A stretch of 64,000 nucleotides of DNA from Pseudonocardia sp. 73-21. GTDB lineage: Bacteria > Actinomycetota > Actinomycetes > Mycobacteriales > Pseudonocardiaceae. Of the stretch, positions 1 through 10,203 are shown in pieces (within the stretch, counting starts at the first letter, position 1; each line of letters begins with the position of its first letter). The position numbers were made by a program, and so were the translations under genes. The stretch is taken from positions 1 to 64,000 of the forward strand of contig NZ_MKVV01000058.1 in assembly GCF_001899645.1 (NCBI RefSeq), written 5' to 3'. The notes beneath the pieces are model-generated. The model was not told the DNA's origin, did no database searches, and was given only the letters and a program-made list of their open reading frames with translations.

Positions 1-70
1 GGGGTATTCGTGTGCTACGACCCACTTTCACCAGCGGGGTATTCGTGTGCTACGACCCACTTTCACCAGC
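1..70. repeat. Two perfect tandem copies of a 35-bp unit
   Basis: Bases 1-35 and 36-70 are identical. The window begins exactly at a unit boundary, so more copies may lie to the left. No coding frame is convincing across them. They lie about 300 bp upstream of the promoter region of the first rodlin-like gene. Confidence 0.9.
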
Positions 71-376
71 GACTATCGGCGGTGGATCCAGGCTCAGCGG
101 TGGCCGACGACCGCACGCCGCCGCGATCCGGCCGGGGACACCCCTACGAGTGATCCACAAGCCACCGACGGATGACGATCTCGTCGAGCCGGCCGGGCGC
201 TGCCGTCGACGACGCCCGTCCACATGGTCACGGAGGGCGGGTGTGCACCCCAACTGAGCGACACGGCCGGAAGATACGTTCCCGTCTGCGTGACCGCATC
301 TGACGTGCAGTAGCCGGAATCCGAGGTATCGCGCGGCACAACCCGTAGGGGTTAAGCCGAACGAGGGAGTAACTCC
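71..376. other. Intergenic stretch without a supported gene
   Basis: Short frames exist on both strands, but none has a ribosome binding site, a family match or consistent GC bias at the third codon position. I see only the upstream flank of the secreted-protein gene that follows. Confidence 0.5.
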
Positions 377-401
377 ACGTACAGTATTCGTCACCCGATA
401 G
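377..401 (+). promoter_or_regulatory. Upstream element shared by the two rodlin-like genes, copy 1
   Basis: ACGTACAGTAT (377-387) is followed by TCACCCGATAG (391-401), ending 127 bp before the GTG at 529. Nearly the same pair, with 2 bp more spacing, occurs at 1709-1735, ending 130 bp before the GTG of the second copy. Similarity continues downstream, for example TCGTGG near 445 and 1779. The conservation suggests promoter or operator sequence kept from the duplication. The bound factor is unknown. Confidence 0.5.
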
Positions 402-528
402 ACGTACGGGGTTTGGTCACGCGCAGATCACCGCGCTACTTTCTTCGTGGCCGGTGGGGCTCCCCGTCATTCACCGGCACTGAATGGATGGGACTTCGGT
501 CGATCCGCACGAAAAGCAAGAAACAACT

Positions 529-933
529 GTGCTGAAGAAGGCTGGAATCATCGTGGCCGTCGCCGCGCCCGGCGTGCTCGCGGTCGCGCCGCTGGCTTTC
601 GCCGGTGACAAGGGCGACTGGGGCCACGGCCACGACGGCCACGACGGCGCCTCCGCCCCCACCTGCACGTTCGCCAACGCTGCCGACAACAGCGGGAACT
701 CGCAGTCCGCGTCGGGCGTCGCCACCCCGCTGCTGGGCATCCTGGACACCGCGGCCAACGCGAACGCCCCGGTCACCCCGCAGACCAACGCGCCCATCGG
801 TAGCTGCGACAACCTCAGCGACCTGGTCGACGTGAATGCGCACGACAACCTGCAGGACAACAGCGAGACCGTCGACAACAGCAAGGACATCACCAAGTCG
901 AAGTCCATCCTGGACTCGCTCAGCCTCGGCTGA
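529..933 (+). CDS. Small secreted rodlin-like surface protein
   Basis: A 134-residue protein if translation starts at GTG 529, the position matching the paralogue at 1866. A longer frame opens at 484, but the signal peptide begins at the GTG. LKKAGIIVA leads a hydrophobic segment with probable cleavage after AFA (residue 25). The mature chain starts with a Gly/Asp/His-rich stretch (GDWGHGHDGHDG). It contains two cysteines (46 and 93), and Asn/Ser-rich runs such as NAADNSGN and DNLQDN. Size, two Cys and N/G/S-rich composition resemble rodlins of aerial actinomycetes, but identity is inferred from general resemblance only. The ribosome binding site is poor (AAGCAAGA) compared with GGAGAAG in front of the second copy. 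A strong terminator follows. Confidence 0.65.
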   Translation: MLKKAGIIVAVAAPGVLAVAPLAFAGDKGDWGHGHDGHDGASAPTCTFANAADNSGNSQSASGVATPLLGILDTAANANAPVTPQTNAPIGSCDNLSDLVDVNAHDNLQDNSETVDNSKDITKSKSILDSLSLG

Positions 934-983
934 GACCGGCCCATGTCGTCCGGGAACTCCTCCCCCGGACGACCACGGTGAGA

Positions 984-1016
984 CAGGGGCCCGGGCCGCG
1001 ACGGCCCGGGCCCCTG
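984..1016 (+). terminator. Terminator hairpin after the first secreted gene
   Basis: A 14-bp perfect stem (CAGGGGCCCGGGCC at 984-997, complement at 1003-1016) closes a 5-nt loop. It lies 50 bp after the stop codon. There is no U-run, as is usual for very GC-rich actinobacteria. Confidence 0.75.
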
Positions 1017-1036
1017 ATCCGTCCTGACGCCCTGTC

Positions 1037-1382
1037 GTGGAAGGAAGTCCCGATGAGCACCCTCGGACCGAACTGCCGTCCTCGGCGCCCACCGAACTGC
1101 TCACCACCGTCGCACCCGACCCGTCGCGGCCTCCCGTGCCCGTGGTCTACCAGCCGGTCGACTCGACGGACGGCCTGTTCGGCGTCCGCCGCGGCAGCGT
1201 CCCGGCCGTCGCCACCCCCGATCTCCAGGGCCTCCCGGTGGCGGAGCAGCTGCCCGGCCTGGAGGTCGTCGGCATGCCCTCGTCGACGACGACCGCCGGC
1301 CGTCCCCGTCCGGCAGCGCGCTGTCGAGCTCGACGACAACGCCCTCCTCTCCGACATGGTGGCCTCGGCCCGGCAGTGCTGA
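1037..1382 (+). pseudogene. Degenerate small ORF between the duplicated genes
   Basis: An RBS-like GGAAGGA precedes ATG 1053. The coding-like signal (G/C at third positions) runs in the frame open from GTG 1037 up to about 1295, for example PVVYQPVDSTDGLFG. It then moves into the frame that ends ELDDNALLSDMVASARQC at 1382, which is also the frame of ATG 1053. An intact reading would need two compensating shifts. I interpret this as a decayed gene. No family is recognised. Confidence 0.35.
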
Positions 1383-1708
1383 ACCGACCACTGCGCTCCC
1401 CGCGCGCCTCGACCCGGACCGCCCGAACACCGGCGGCCGGGGTCGAGGCGTGCCCGGATCTGACCGGTGGTGACCAACCGCCCGCTCCCGGGCGAAGATC
1501 ACCAGAGTGACGCGGCTGGCGGCCGACGTCCGGCGGACCCGAGCTCGGACGCCCGCCGGAGGGAATCACGGGAACGCACAGCGACCGTGTCCGGCACGGA
1601 CGGGAAAAGGTACGCCACAGTCGGGTGATCGCAGGTGACGGAGTGCAGGAATATGCGAATACCACCCGTTCGAACACCAGGGAAGGACCCTCAAGTGGGC
1701 GTAACCGA
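1383..1708. other. Intergenic stretch before the second duplicated gene
   Basis: About 325 bp with no supported gene. Its right part is homologous to the region upstream of the first secreted gene. Confidence 0.5.
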
Positions 1709-1735
1709 ACGTACAATATCGGCCTCACCCGATAG
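1709..1735 (+). promoter_or_regulatory. Upstream element shared by the two rodlin-like genes, copy 2
   Basis: ACGTACAATAT (1709-1719) and TCACCCGATAG (1725-1735) repeat the pair seen at 377-401. The distance to the start codon is nearly the same (130 versus 127 bp). Confidence 0.5.
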
Positions 1736-1865
1736 GGGTATCGCATTTGACCGGCCCCCGGGCTATGAGGCCACCTTTGTCGTGGTCGGCGCGGCTCCCA
1801 GTCAGGCGTCGACATGATGGGAATCGGTTTCGGCCGGTCCACATGAGCAAATCTGGAGAAGAACT

Positions 1866-2176
1866 GTGCTGAAGAAGGCTGGAATCATCGTGGCCGCGGC
1901 CGCAGCTGGTCTGTTCGCCGTCGCGCCGCTGCCTCCACCTGCTCGTTCGGCAACGCCGCCGACAACAGCGGGAACGAGCTGTCCGCCGCCGGCGTCATCT
2001 CGCCGCTGCTGGGCCCGGTCACGCCGCAGACCAACGCACCCGTCCTGAACTGCAACAACGTCAAGGACGTGCTCGACGTCAACCTGCACGACAACGTGCA
2101 GGACAACAGCAAGTCGATCGACAACAGCAGGACCGTCGAGTCCTCGAAGTCGGTCTCCAGCCTGGCTGATCTCTGA
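1866..2176 (+). pseudogene. Frameshifted second copy of the rodlin-like secreted gene
   Basis: GTG 1866 with RBS GGAGAAG begins the same LKKAGIIVA signal peptide as the gene at 529. In the start frame the homology ends after AVAPL (about 1931). It resumes in another frame as ASTCSFGNAADNSGN and continues through NCNNVKDVLDVNLHDN to TGA 2174-2176. Compared with copy 1, the DNA for the signal cleavage site and the His-rich segment is missing. The deletion joins CCGCTG to CCTCCACC out of frame. A strong RBS and terminator remain, so inactivation may be recent. A sequencing error cannot be excluded, but a one-base error would not explain the missing segment. Confidence 0.75.
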
Positions 2177-2185
2177 CGAGACCGG

Positions 2186-2217
2186 AAGGGCCCGAACCGC
2201 GTGCGGTTCGGGCCCTT
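2186..2217 (+). terminator. Terminator hairpin after the second secreted gene copy
   Basis: A 14-bp perfect stem (AAGGGCCCGAACCG and its complement) with a 4-nt loop lies 9 bp after the pseudogene stop. It also lies 14 bp beyond the convergent prenyl synthase stop and may serve both strands. Confidence 0.8.
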
Positions 2218-2231
2218 CTGTCGTTCCGGGT

Positions 2232-3002
2232 TCAGGAACCGAACCGCCGGTGCCGTGCCGCGTAGTCACGCAGGGCGCGGAGGAAGTCGACCTTGCGGAA
2301 CTCGGGCCAGTAGGCCTCGCAGAACCAGAACTCCGAGTTCGCCGACTGCCACAGCAGGAACCCCGACAGCCGCTGCTCGCCGGAGGTGCGGATGACGAGG
2401 TCGGGATCGGGCTGGCCGGACGTGTACAGGTGGGCCGCGATGTGGTCGACGTCGAGCACCTCGGCCAGTTCCTCGATCGACGTGCCCGACTCGGCGTGCT
2501 GGAGCAGCAGCTTGCGCACCGCGTCGGCGATCTCCTGCCGGCCGCCGTAGCCGACGGCCACGTTCAGTTCCAGACCCGGCCTCCCGACCGTGCGCTCGGC
2601 CGCGGCGGAGAGCCGGTGGGCCAGCGCCGAGGGCAGCAGATCCAACGCCCCCACGATCCGCAGCCGCCAGCGCGCCGTCGGGCCGCTCAGCTCGTCCACG
2701 ACGTCCGCGATGATCTGCAGGAGCGGGTCGAGCTCGTCCGCGGGGCGGTTGAGGTTGTCGGTGGAGAGCAGGAAGAGCGTGACGACCTCGACGCCGGCCT
2801 CCTCGCACCACCCGAGCAGGTCCGCGATCTTCGCGGCGCCGACGCGATGACCGTCGTTGACGTCGGAGAACCCGGCGTCACGCGCCCATCTACGGTTGCC
2901 GTCGAGCATCAGGGCGACGTGCTGCGGCCGCTCCGCAACAGCGGTCAACCGTCGACTGATCCGCCGCTCGTACACCGAGTACAGCAGGTCCCGTACGCCC
3001 AC
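2232..3002 (-). CDS. uppS: Short-chain Z-isoprenyl diphosphate synthase (Rv1086-like)
   Basis: A 256-residue cis-prenyltransferase. DGNRRWA with catalytic Asp34 begins the substrate pocket. LLSTDNLNRP, GYGGRQEI, the RTSGEQRLSGFLLWQ signature and EAYWPEFRKVDFLRALRDY follow in family order. Near-identical motifs in the mycobacterial Rv1086 protein suggest omega,E,Z-farnesyl diphosphate synthase activity, the first step towards decaprenyl phosphate used in cell-wall assembly. It could instead be a longer-chain UPP synthase. The start is GTG, with TAGGGT 8 nt upstream, consistent with a leaderless transcript. The gene is divergent from hemolysin III, as in mycobacteria. Confidence 0.92.
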   Translation of the reverse strand: MGVRDLLYSVYERRISRRLTAVAERPQHVALMLDGNRRWARDAGFSDVNDGHRVGAAKIADLLGWCEEAGVEVVTLFLLSTDNLNRPADELDPLLQIIADVVDELSGPTARWRLRIVGALDLLPSALAHRLSAAAERTVGRPGLELNVAVGYGGRQEIADAVRKLLLQHAESGTSIEELAEVLDVDHIAAHLYTSGQPDPDLVIRTSGEQRLSGFLLWQSANSEFWFCEAYWPEFRKVDFLRALRDYAARHRRFGS

Positions 3003-3118
3003 GCCGCGACACCCTACGCCGACAGCGGCGGCGCACCGGCCGCGCGTCGCAACCGGCCGTGGCGGGGTTCACCCGCAGGACACCCATCGGCGGTGCGGGG
3101 TGCCGTAACCTCGAGTGC

Positions 3119-3799
3119 GTGACTGCCGGGTCCGTCGACTCCTCCGCCGCAGCTCCGCCGCTGGTCAAGCCACGGATGCGGGGCTGGCTCCACCTCTGGT
3201 CGTTCGCCGTGTCGATCGCGTCGTGCGCCACGCTGATCGCGGTGGCCGCCGCCCTCGTCGGCGGTGGCGCGGCACTGGCCGTGTCGGTGTACAGCGCCAC
3301 GATCCTCGCGCTGTTCGGCACCAGTGCGCTCTACCACCGCCGTACCTGGCGCACCGCCCGGTCGCGGGCGATCATGAAGCGGCTCGACCACTCCATGATC
3401 TTCCTGTTCATCGCGGGCACCTACACGCCCGTCGCGGCGCTGGCGATGGATCCGGGCACGGCCCGGTGGGTGCTCATCACCGTGTGGACGGGGGCGTTGG
3501 CCGGCGTCGTGCTCAAGACCGCCTGGCCGCACGCCCCCGCGTGGGTCGGCGTGCCCATCTACATCGCGCTGGGCTGGGTGGCGGTCTTCGCCATCCCCGC
3601 GATGCTCGCCGGCGGTGGCGTCGCGGCGCTGGTGCTGATCCTCGTCGGAGGCGGCCTCTACACCGTGGGCGCGGTCTTCTACGGCACGAAGTGGCCGAAC
3701 CCGTGGCCCCGCACCTTCGGGTACCACGAGTTCTTCCACGCGGCCACGGTGCTCGCGGCGATCTGCCACCTCGTCGCGATCTGGCTGATCCTCTTCTAG
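3119..3799 (+). CDS. Hemolysin III / YqfA family membrane protein
   Basis: About 226 residues with seven hydrophobic segments. The family's histidine/serine positions are visible: TSALYHR near the N-terminus, RLDHSMIFLFIAGTYTPV in the middle, and FGYHEFFHAATVLAAICH at the C-terminus. Hemolysin III/PAQR proteins are probably metal-dependent membrane hydrolases. The haemolysin name is historical. GTG 3119 is preferred because a -10-like TAACCT ends 7 nt before it, which fits a leaderless start. The frame is open back to 3059 but without a binding site. Confidence 0.9.
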   Translation: MTAGSVDSSAAAPPLVKPRMRGWLHLWSFAVSIASCATLIAVAAALVGGGAALAVSVYSATILALFGTSALYHRRTWRTARSRAIMKRLDHSMIFLFIAGTYTPVAALAMDPGTARWVLITVWTGALAGVVLKTAWPHAPAWVGVPIYIALGWVAVFAIPAMLAGGGVAALVLILVGGGLYTVGAVFYGTKWPNPWPRTFGYHEFFHAATVLAAICHLVAIWLILF

Positions 3800-3800
3800 A

Positions 3801-4412
3801 TCACTCGCCCGTCGGACCCTTGGCGCGCAGCTCGTCGACGCGGGCCATGGCCTCGCGCAGCTCGCCGAGCCACTCGTCGGCGTGCTCGCCGACCAGGCGC
3901 ACGGCCCACGCGAGCGCGTCGGACCGGGAGCGGGCCACGCCGGAGTCCACCAGCGTGTCCAGCACGATCCGCTCGGGCTGCCGCAGCCGCGTCATCACCG
4001 GCACCGACGCCACCGTGAACAGCTCCACGGTCTCGCCCAGCTTCGCGCCCCAGGCCACCTTGCGCCCGTAACGGTGCTCGGCCTGGCGGGCGATCTCGAT
4101 GCGCTCCTCGCGGGTGGTCTCGCGGAAGCGGGAGATCCGGCCCGACTCGGCCGCCGCGCGGTCGGCGCGTCCGGCCTCGGTGTCGGCGAACTCGCCCTCG
4201 AGCGCCGGGAGCTCCCCGACGACGAGCACCTCCTCGCGGTCCACCGTGACCTCCGGCGCCCCGACGAACCAGCCGTCGGGCAGCCGGCCCTGGAACCAGG
4301 CCGTGGCGTCGTCGACGTCCGGCAGGTCGGCCTGCTGCCACCCTCCGCGCCCGGGCCCGCGACCTCCGCGTCCACCCGGTCCGTGCCATCCCCTGTGCAT
4401 GCGTCCCGACAT
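3801..4412 (-). CDS. Conserved hypothetical protein, possible RHH-like C-terminus
   Basis: A 203-residue soluble protein. ATG 4412 is preceded by GGAGGT at good spacing. The frame extends 20 codons upstream without a binding site. The N-terminus is Gly/Arg-rich (GPGGRGGRGPGRGG). A middle region reads WFQGRLPDGWFVGAPEVTVDREEVLVVGEL. The C-terminal part LVDSGVARSRSDALAWAVRLVGEH looks like the strand-helix-helix of ribbon-helix-helix DNA-binding proteins, but this is only a resemblance. It runs to 1 bp past the hemolysin III stop, and the genes are convergent. I do not recognise a named family. Confidence 0.75.
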   Translation of the reverse strand: MSGRMHRGWHGPGGRGGRGPGRGGWQQADLPDVDDATAWFQGRLPDGWFVGAPEVTVDREEVLVVGELPALEGEFADTEAGRADRAAAESGRISRFRETTREERIEIARQAEHRYGRKVAWGAKLGETVELFTVASVPVMTRLRQPERIVLDTLVDSGVARSRSDALAWAVRLVGEHADEWLGELREAMARVDELRAKGPTGE

Positions 4413-4511
4413 GACGACCTCCGTTGCTCGGCCCCCGTGTTCGGAGCCAGTGATTACGAGATTACACAGCAACGGCGAAAGCGGAGCGCGCTCCGCTCAC
4501 AGCGAACCCAC

Positions 4512-4711
4512 CACCCCGCGAGTCGGCGGTTCCCAGCCCGCGAGTCGGCGGTTCCCAGCCCGCGAGTCGCCCGGATCGAGGGGCCGACTCGACCCGTCCA
4601 CGACGCCGTCGGCCACCGCGCGCTGCCGGCTGAGGCACGGAAGACCGCCGACTCGCGCACGCGAAAGTGCCGACTCGCGCACGGGAAAGCGCCGACTCGC
4701 GGGTGGGTGCG
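4512..4711. repeat. 22-bp-period repeat array, three forward and three reverse units
   Basis: GCGAGTCGG cores start at 4518 and 4540, with GCGAGTCGC at 4562. Reverse CCGACTCGC cores start at 4648, 4670 and 4692. All steps are exactly 22 bp. The outer ends are CACCCCGCGAGTCGG and CCGACTCGCGGGTGGG. The right end touches the stop codon of the YyaL-like gene (TCA 4712-4714). About 77 bp of unrelated sequence separates the two halves. This fills most of the 300-bp gap between the genes. Confidence 0.9.
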
Positions 4712-6727
<2,016 letters not shown>

Positions 6728-6734
6728 CAGCCTG

Positions 6735-6983
6735 TCAGGAGCGGGTGTCGCCCGCGTCCTCGGAGTCGGGACCGGGCTGGTTGTCGAACGACGCCGGCAG
6801 CCGCCGGATGCGCTTGGACATCGACACGATCAGCACCACGAGCGCGAGCCCCATCAGGATGATGACGACGAGCGCGACGGGCGAGGCCTTGCCGAACTCC
6901 TCCCCCTGCCCGGGTGGTGGCGCAGGGTCCTGCGCCACCACGGTGACGGTGCTGGTGGGGAGGAACCCGAGGTCGACGAGCAT
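6735..6983 (-). CDS. Small single-pass membrane protein (Rv1083 position)
   Basis: 82 residues. A short N-terminal stretch with [11 protein letters not shown] precedes one strong membrane helix, [19 protein letters not shown] (about residues 36-54). A basic patch KRIRR then starts a polar C-terminal tail, which suggests N-out topology. It sits between mca and the YyaL-like gene and is co-directional with both. This matches the position of a small conserved membrane protein in mycobacteria. Function is unknown. Confidence 0.8.
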   Translation of the reverse strand: MLVDLGFLPTSTVTVVAQDPAPPPGQGEEFGKASPVALVVIILMGLALVVLIVSMSKRIRRLPASFDNQPGPDSEDAGDTRS

Positions 6984-7003
6984 CCGCCCAGGTTACGCGC
7001 GCC

Positions 7004-7906
7004 TCACCCGGCCCGGCGGACGGCCACCCGCTCGTCGACGCCGGCGAACAGGTCGTCCTCCGGATCGGAGGTGTCGACGAGCGACCGGACGAGCTCGTAG
7101 TCCTCGGTGGGCCAGATCGCGCGCTGGATGTCGAGCGGTACCAGGAACCACCGGCTGGTGGGGTCGATCTGCGTCTCGTGGGCGAGCAGCGCCTTGTCGC
7201 GGACGTCGAACCAGTCGGCGCACTCGACGCGCGTGGTGACGCGCTCGCCGGGATCGGGCCGGTCGTCGGGCCAGTTGGCCAGCCACTCCTCGTAGGGCGA
7301 CTCCAGGCCGCGCTCCTTGAGCGCCTTGTCGAACGCGATGATGCGCGATTTCGAGAAGCCGTGGGAGTAGTAGAGCTTGAGCGGCTGCCACGGGTCGCCG
7401 GCGTCGGGGAAGCGGTCGGGATCGGCCGCCGCGTCGAACGCCGCCATCGAGATCACGTGGGTCTTGATGTGATCCGGGTGCGGGTAGCCGCCGTTCTCGT
7501 CGTAGGTGACGAGGACGTGCGGGCGGAACTCGCGGATCAGCTTGACCAGCGGTTCGGTGGCCACCTCGACGTCGACGAGGGCGAAGCAGCCCTCGGGCAG
7601 CGGGGGTGTCGGGTCGCCCTCGGGCAGGCCGGAGTCGACGAAGCCGAGCCAGCGGTGCTGGACGCCGAGGATCTCCGCGGCCCGCGCCATCTCGGCGCGC
7701 CGGACGTTCGACATGTCGGCGAGGATCTCGGGACGGTCCATCGCCGGGTTGAGGATGCTGCCCGCCTCACCGCCGGTGCAGGTCACGACCATCACCTCGT
7801 GGCCCTCGCTGATGTAGCGGGCCGAGCTGGCCGCACCCTTGCTGGACTCGTCGTCGGGGTGGGCGTGCACCGTCATGAGGCGCAACGCGGTGTGCTGCGA
7901 AGACAT
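7004..7906 (-). CDS. mca: Mycothiol S-conjugate amidase
   Basis: A 300-residue LmbE/PIG-L family zinc enzyme that cleaves the amide bond of mycothiol S-conjugates during detoxification. HAHPDDESSKGAA at residues 14-26 holds the metal-binding His, Asp and Glu. YPHPDHIKTH supplies the second histidine cluster. KLYYSHGFSKSRIIAFDKAL and EWLANWPDD are typical of Mca rather than MshB. ATG 7906 has AGGAAGGA seven bases upstream. The frame stays open to 7960. It is the first gene of the mca-membrane protein-yyaL run. Confidence 0.93.
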   Translation of the reverse strand: MSSQHTALRLMTVHAHPDDESSKGAASSARYISEGHEVMVVTCTGGEAGSILNPAMDRPEILADMSNVRRAEMARAAEILGVQHRWLGFVDSGLPEGDPTPPLPEGCFALVDVEVATEPLVKLIREFRPHVLVTYDENGGYPHPDHIKTHVISMAAFDAAADPDRFPDAGDPWQPLKLYYSHGFSKSRIIAFDKALKERGLESPYEEWLANWPDDRPDPGERVTTRVECADWFDVRDKALLAHETQIDPTSRWFLVPLDIQRAIWPTEDYELVRSLVDTSDPEDDLFAGVDERVAVRRAG

Positions 7907-8267
7907 GTGGTCCTTCCTGGCGTTTCGTGTCGCCCGAATCGTGGCAGAGTGCACCGACAAGAGCGCGCGGACCGGTCAACGCCACACCCGTGCTCCTGCT
8001 TCCCGGTCACTCTCCGCCACCGTTCCGGCGTCACTCACAGGTGCGTGACACGGGCGACCACGCGCCCGGTCGTACGGTTCGCGCGGGTGGCCGCTGACCG
8101 CTACGGTGGGCGGCCGACGTGCGTCCCGTTCGGCGGCAGCACCGCCGCCGCGGGCCGATCACAGCGCTGTGACCAGCGAGTATGACTCAGCCGGGAACTA
8201 TCCACAGGGGCCAACCGTTCGTCGAAAAGCTGCGACGAGCGGCTGCCATCGTGTTACCGTGAGCTGC
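7907..8267. other. Intergenic stretch between mca and greA
   Basis: About 360 bp between divergent genes. In mycobacteria a DUF4307 membrane gene lies here; I see no frame that could encode it. The right part holds a possible greA promoter (GTGTTACCGT near 8251). Confidence 0.5.
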
Positions 8268-8295
8268 ACACGGCCCGCAGGCGGGTCGTGTTTTT
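8268..8295 (+). terminator. Terminator-like hairpin with U-run in the greA leader
   Basis: ACACGGCCCG (8268-8277) pairs with CGGGTCGTGT (8282-8291) over 10 bp, with one G-T pair and loop CAGG. TTTTT runs through 8291-8295. It lies 112 bp before the greA start in the sense direction, with no gene of that direction upstream, so it looks like a leader attenuator. The E. coli greA leader also ends in a terminator producing the small RNA GraL. A parallel role here is an inference. Confidence 0.7.
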
Positions 8296-8406
8296 CCTTA
8301 CTCGGGGCAATGTCTGCCCCCGGGAACGGGTGGCCCCGGGCGGCTCACCCCGCCCGCGGGCGATGAGGGTCCGTGGATGCATGGACCTGGACAGGCTGGA
8401 GGAGAG

Positions 8407-8901
8407 ATGACCGTGACGGACACGCAGGAGAGCTGGCTGACCCAAGAGGCCTACGACCGGCTCAAGGGTGAGTTGGACGGCCTGATCGCCAACCGCCCCG
8501 TCATCGCGGCCGAGATCAACGCCCGTCGTGAGGAGGGCGACCTCAAGGAGAACGGCGGCTACCACGCCGCCCGCGAGGAGCAGGGCCAGCAGGAGGGCCG
8601 TATCCGCCAGCTGCAGGAGCTGCTGCGCACGGCCAAGGTCGGCGTCGCTCCCACCACCTCCGACACCGCCTCGCCGGGCATGGTCCTCAAGCTGCGCTAC
8701 GAGGGCGACGACGACACCGAGACGGTGCTGCTGGGTTCCCGCGAGGAGGGCAGCCGGGGCGACCTGGAGGTCATCTCGCCCAACTCCCCGCTCGGCGCCG
8801 CGCTGCTCGGCGCGCACACCGGCGACACGCGGGAGTACCCGCTGCCCGACGGCGGCACGATGAAGGTCTCGCTGGTCTCCGCGGAGCCGTTCAGGGCCTG
8901 A
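8407..8901 (+). CDS. greA: Transcription elongation factor GreA
   Basis: A 164-residue protein that stimulates RNA cleavage by backtracked RNA polymerase. [17 protein letters not shown] starts the coiled coil. The acidic tip region [20 protein letters not shown] matches the GreA signature. The C-terminal FKBP-like domain includes [20 protein letters not shown] 8407 has GGAGGAG just upstream. The stop overlaps the convergent threonine dehydratase by 11 bp. Expression may be limited by the leader hairpin. Confidence 0.95.
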   Translation: MTVTDTQESWLTQEAYDRLKGELDGLIANRPVIAAEINARREEGDLKENGGYHAAREEQGQQEGRIRQLQELLRTAKVGVAPTTSDTASPGMVLKLRYEGDDDTETVLLGSREEGSRGDLEVISPNSPLGAALLGAHTGDTREYPLPDGGTMKVSLVSAEPFRA

Positions 8902-10120
8902 CGGTCTCATCCACGACGTGACCTGCGGCCCGGAGCGCCGCCACCAGCGCGGCGCAGTGCTCCGGACCGCGGGTCTCCAGCGTGACGTCCACGTCGACGT
9001 CACCCAGGGGGAGCGCACCCGCGATCCATGAGTGCGCCACGTCCAGCACGTTGGCCCCCTGCTCGCCGATCTGGGCGAGCAGGGTGGCGAGCGCTCCCGG
9101 GCGGTCGTCCACCCGCACACGCAGGGCGAGGTAGCGGGCCGCGGCCACCAGGCCGTGCCGGATGACGTGACCCAGCACGAGCGGGTCCACGTTGCCGCCC
9201 GACAGCACGGCCACCACCGGGGTCTCGAAGCGGCCGGGGTCGTCGAGCAGGGCGGCCACCGCGGCCGCGCCCGCCGGCTCCACCAGCATCTTCGCCCGTT
9301 CCAGGCAGTGCAGCAGCGCCCGGGACAGCGCGTTCTCGTCGACCGTGACGATCTCGTCGACCAGCGCGGCCACCTGCGGGAACGTGATGTCGCCGGGGCG
9401 GCCGACCGCGATGCCGTCGGCGATCGTGTGCATCGACGGCAGGGTCTGCGGGCCGCCCGCCGCCAGCGACGGCGCCCACGCCGCCGCGCCCGAGGCCTGC
9501 ACCCCGACCACCGCAACGTCCGGGCGGGTCTCCTTGACCGCCGCCGCGATGCCGCCCAGCAGCCCGCCGCCGCCCGTGCAGACGAGCACCGTGCGCACGT
9601 CGGGCACCTGCTCCAGGATCTCCAGGCCGACGGTGCCCTGGCCGGCGATGATGTCGGCGTGGTCGAACGGGTGCACGAACACCGCACCCGTCCGGTCGGA
9701 GAACTCGCGCGCCGCCGCGATGCTGCCCTCGATGGTCTCGCCGACGAGGTGCACCTGCGCGCCGTAGCCACGGGTGGCGCCCACCTTGGGCAGCGCCGCG
9801 CGCTCGGGCATGAACACGGTGGCCTCGATGCCCAGCATCTGCGCGGCCAGGGCCACGCCCTGCGCGTGGTTGCCCGCGCTGGCCGCCACCACCCCGCGGG
9901 CGCGCTGCGCGTCGTCGAGGCGGGCGATGCGCGTGTACGCCCCGCGGATCTTGAACGAGCCGGTGCGCTGCAGGTTCTCGCACTTCAGCCACACCTTGCC
10001 GCCGCACAGCTCGCTCAGTGCGCGGGACCCCGCGATGGGGGTCGGCGTCACCACACCGGCCAGCAGATCGCGGGCGGAGAGCACGTCGGCCAGGCCGACG
10101 GGAGGAACGGCGGGCACCAT
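8891..10120 (-). CDS. ilvA: Threonine ammonia-lyase with C-terminal ACT domain
   Basis: A 409-residue PLP enzyme converting threonine to 2-oxobutanoate. The Schiff-base lysine is Lys57 in [20 protein letters not shown] and the Gly-rich phosphate loop [10 protein letters not shown] follow. From about residue 325 an ACT-type domain is present ([29 protein letters not shown]). Size and single ACT domain fit the short, catabolic-like class also used for isoleucine synthesis in many actinobacteria. Substrate specificity could include serine. It lies next to the transsulfuration genes and converges on greA. Confidence 0.9.
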   Translation of the reverse strand: MVPAVPPVGLADVLSARDLLAGVVTPTPIAGSRALSELCGGKVWLKCENLQRTGSFKIRGAYTRIARLDDAQRARGVVAASAGNHAQGVALAAQMLGIEATVFMPERAALPKVGATRGYGAQVHLVGETIEGSIAAAREFSDRTGAVFVHPFDHADIIAGQGTVGLEILEQVPDVRTVLVCTGGGGLLGGIAAAVKETRPDVAVVGVQASGAAAWAPSLAAGGPQTLPSMHTIADGIAVGRPGDITFPQVAALVDEIVTVDENALSRALLHCLERAKMLVEPAGAAAVAALLDDPGRFETPVVAVLSGGNVDPLVLGHVIRHGLVAAARYLALRVRVDDRPGALATLLAQIGEQGANVLDVAHSWIAGALPLGDVDVDVTLETRGPEHCAALVAALRAAGHVVDETVRP

Positions 10121-10203
10121 GACCGCATCCTCGCACCGGGCGCCCGGCGCGGCGGACGCCGCACCGGTAGCCTCGACGAGAACGCGTGGTCACGGGAGGT
10201 TGC

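Noticed and set aside
7907..8406. DUF4307 membrane gene between mca and greA
   Set aside because: Expected from mycobacterial gene order, but no frame of right size, direction and hydrophobicity exists.
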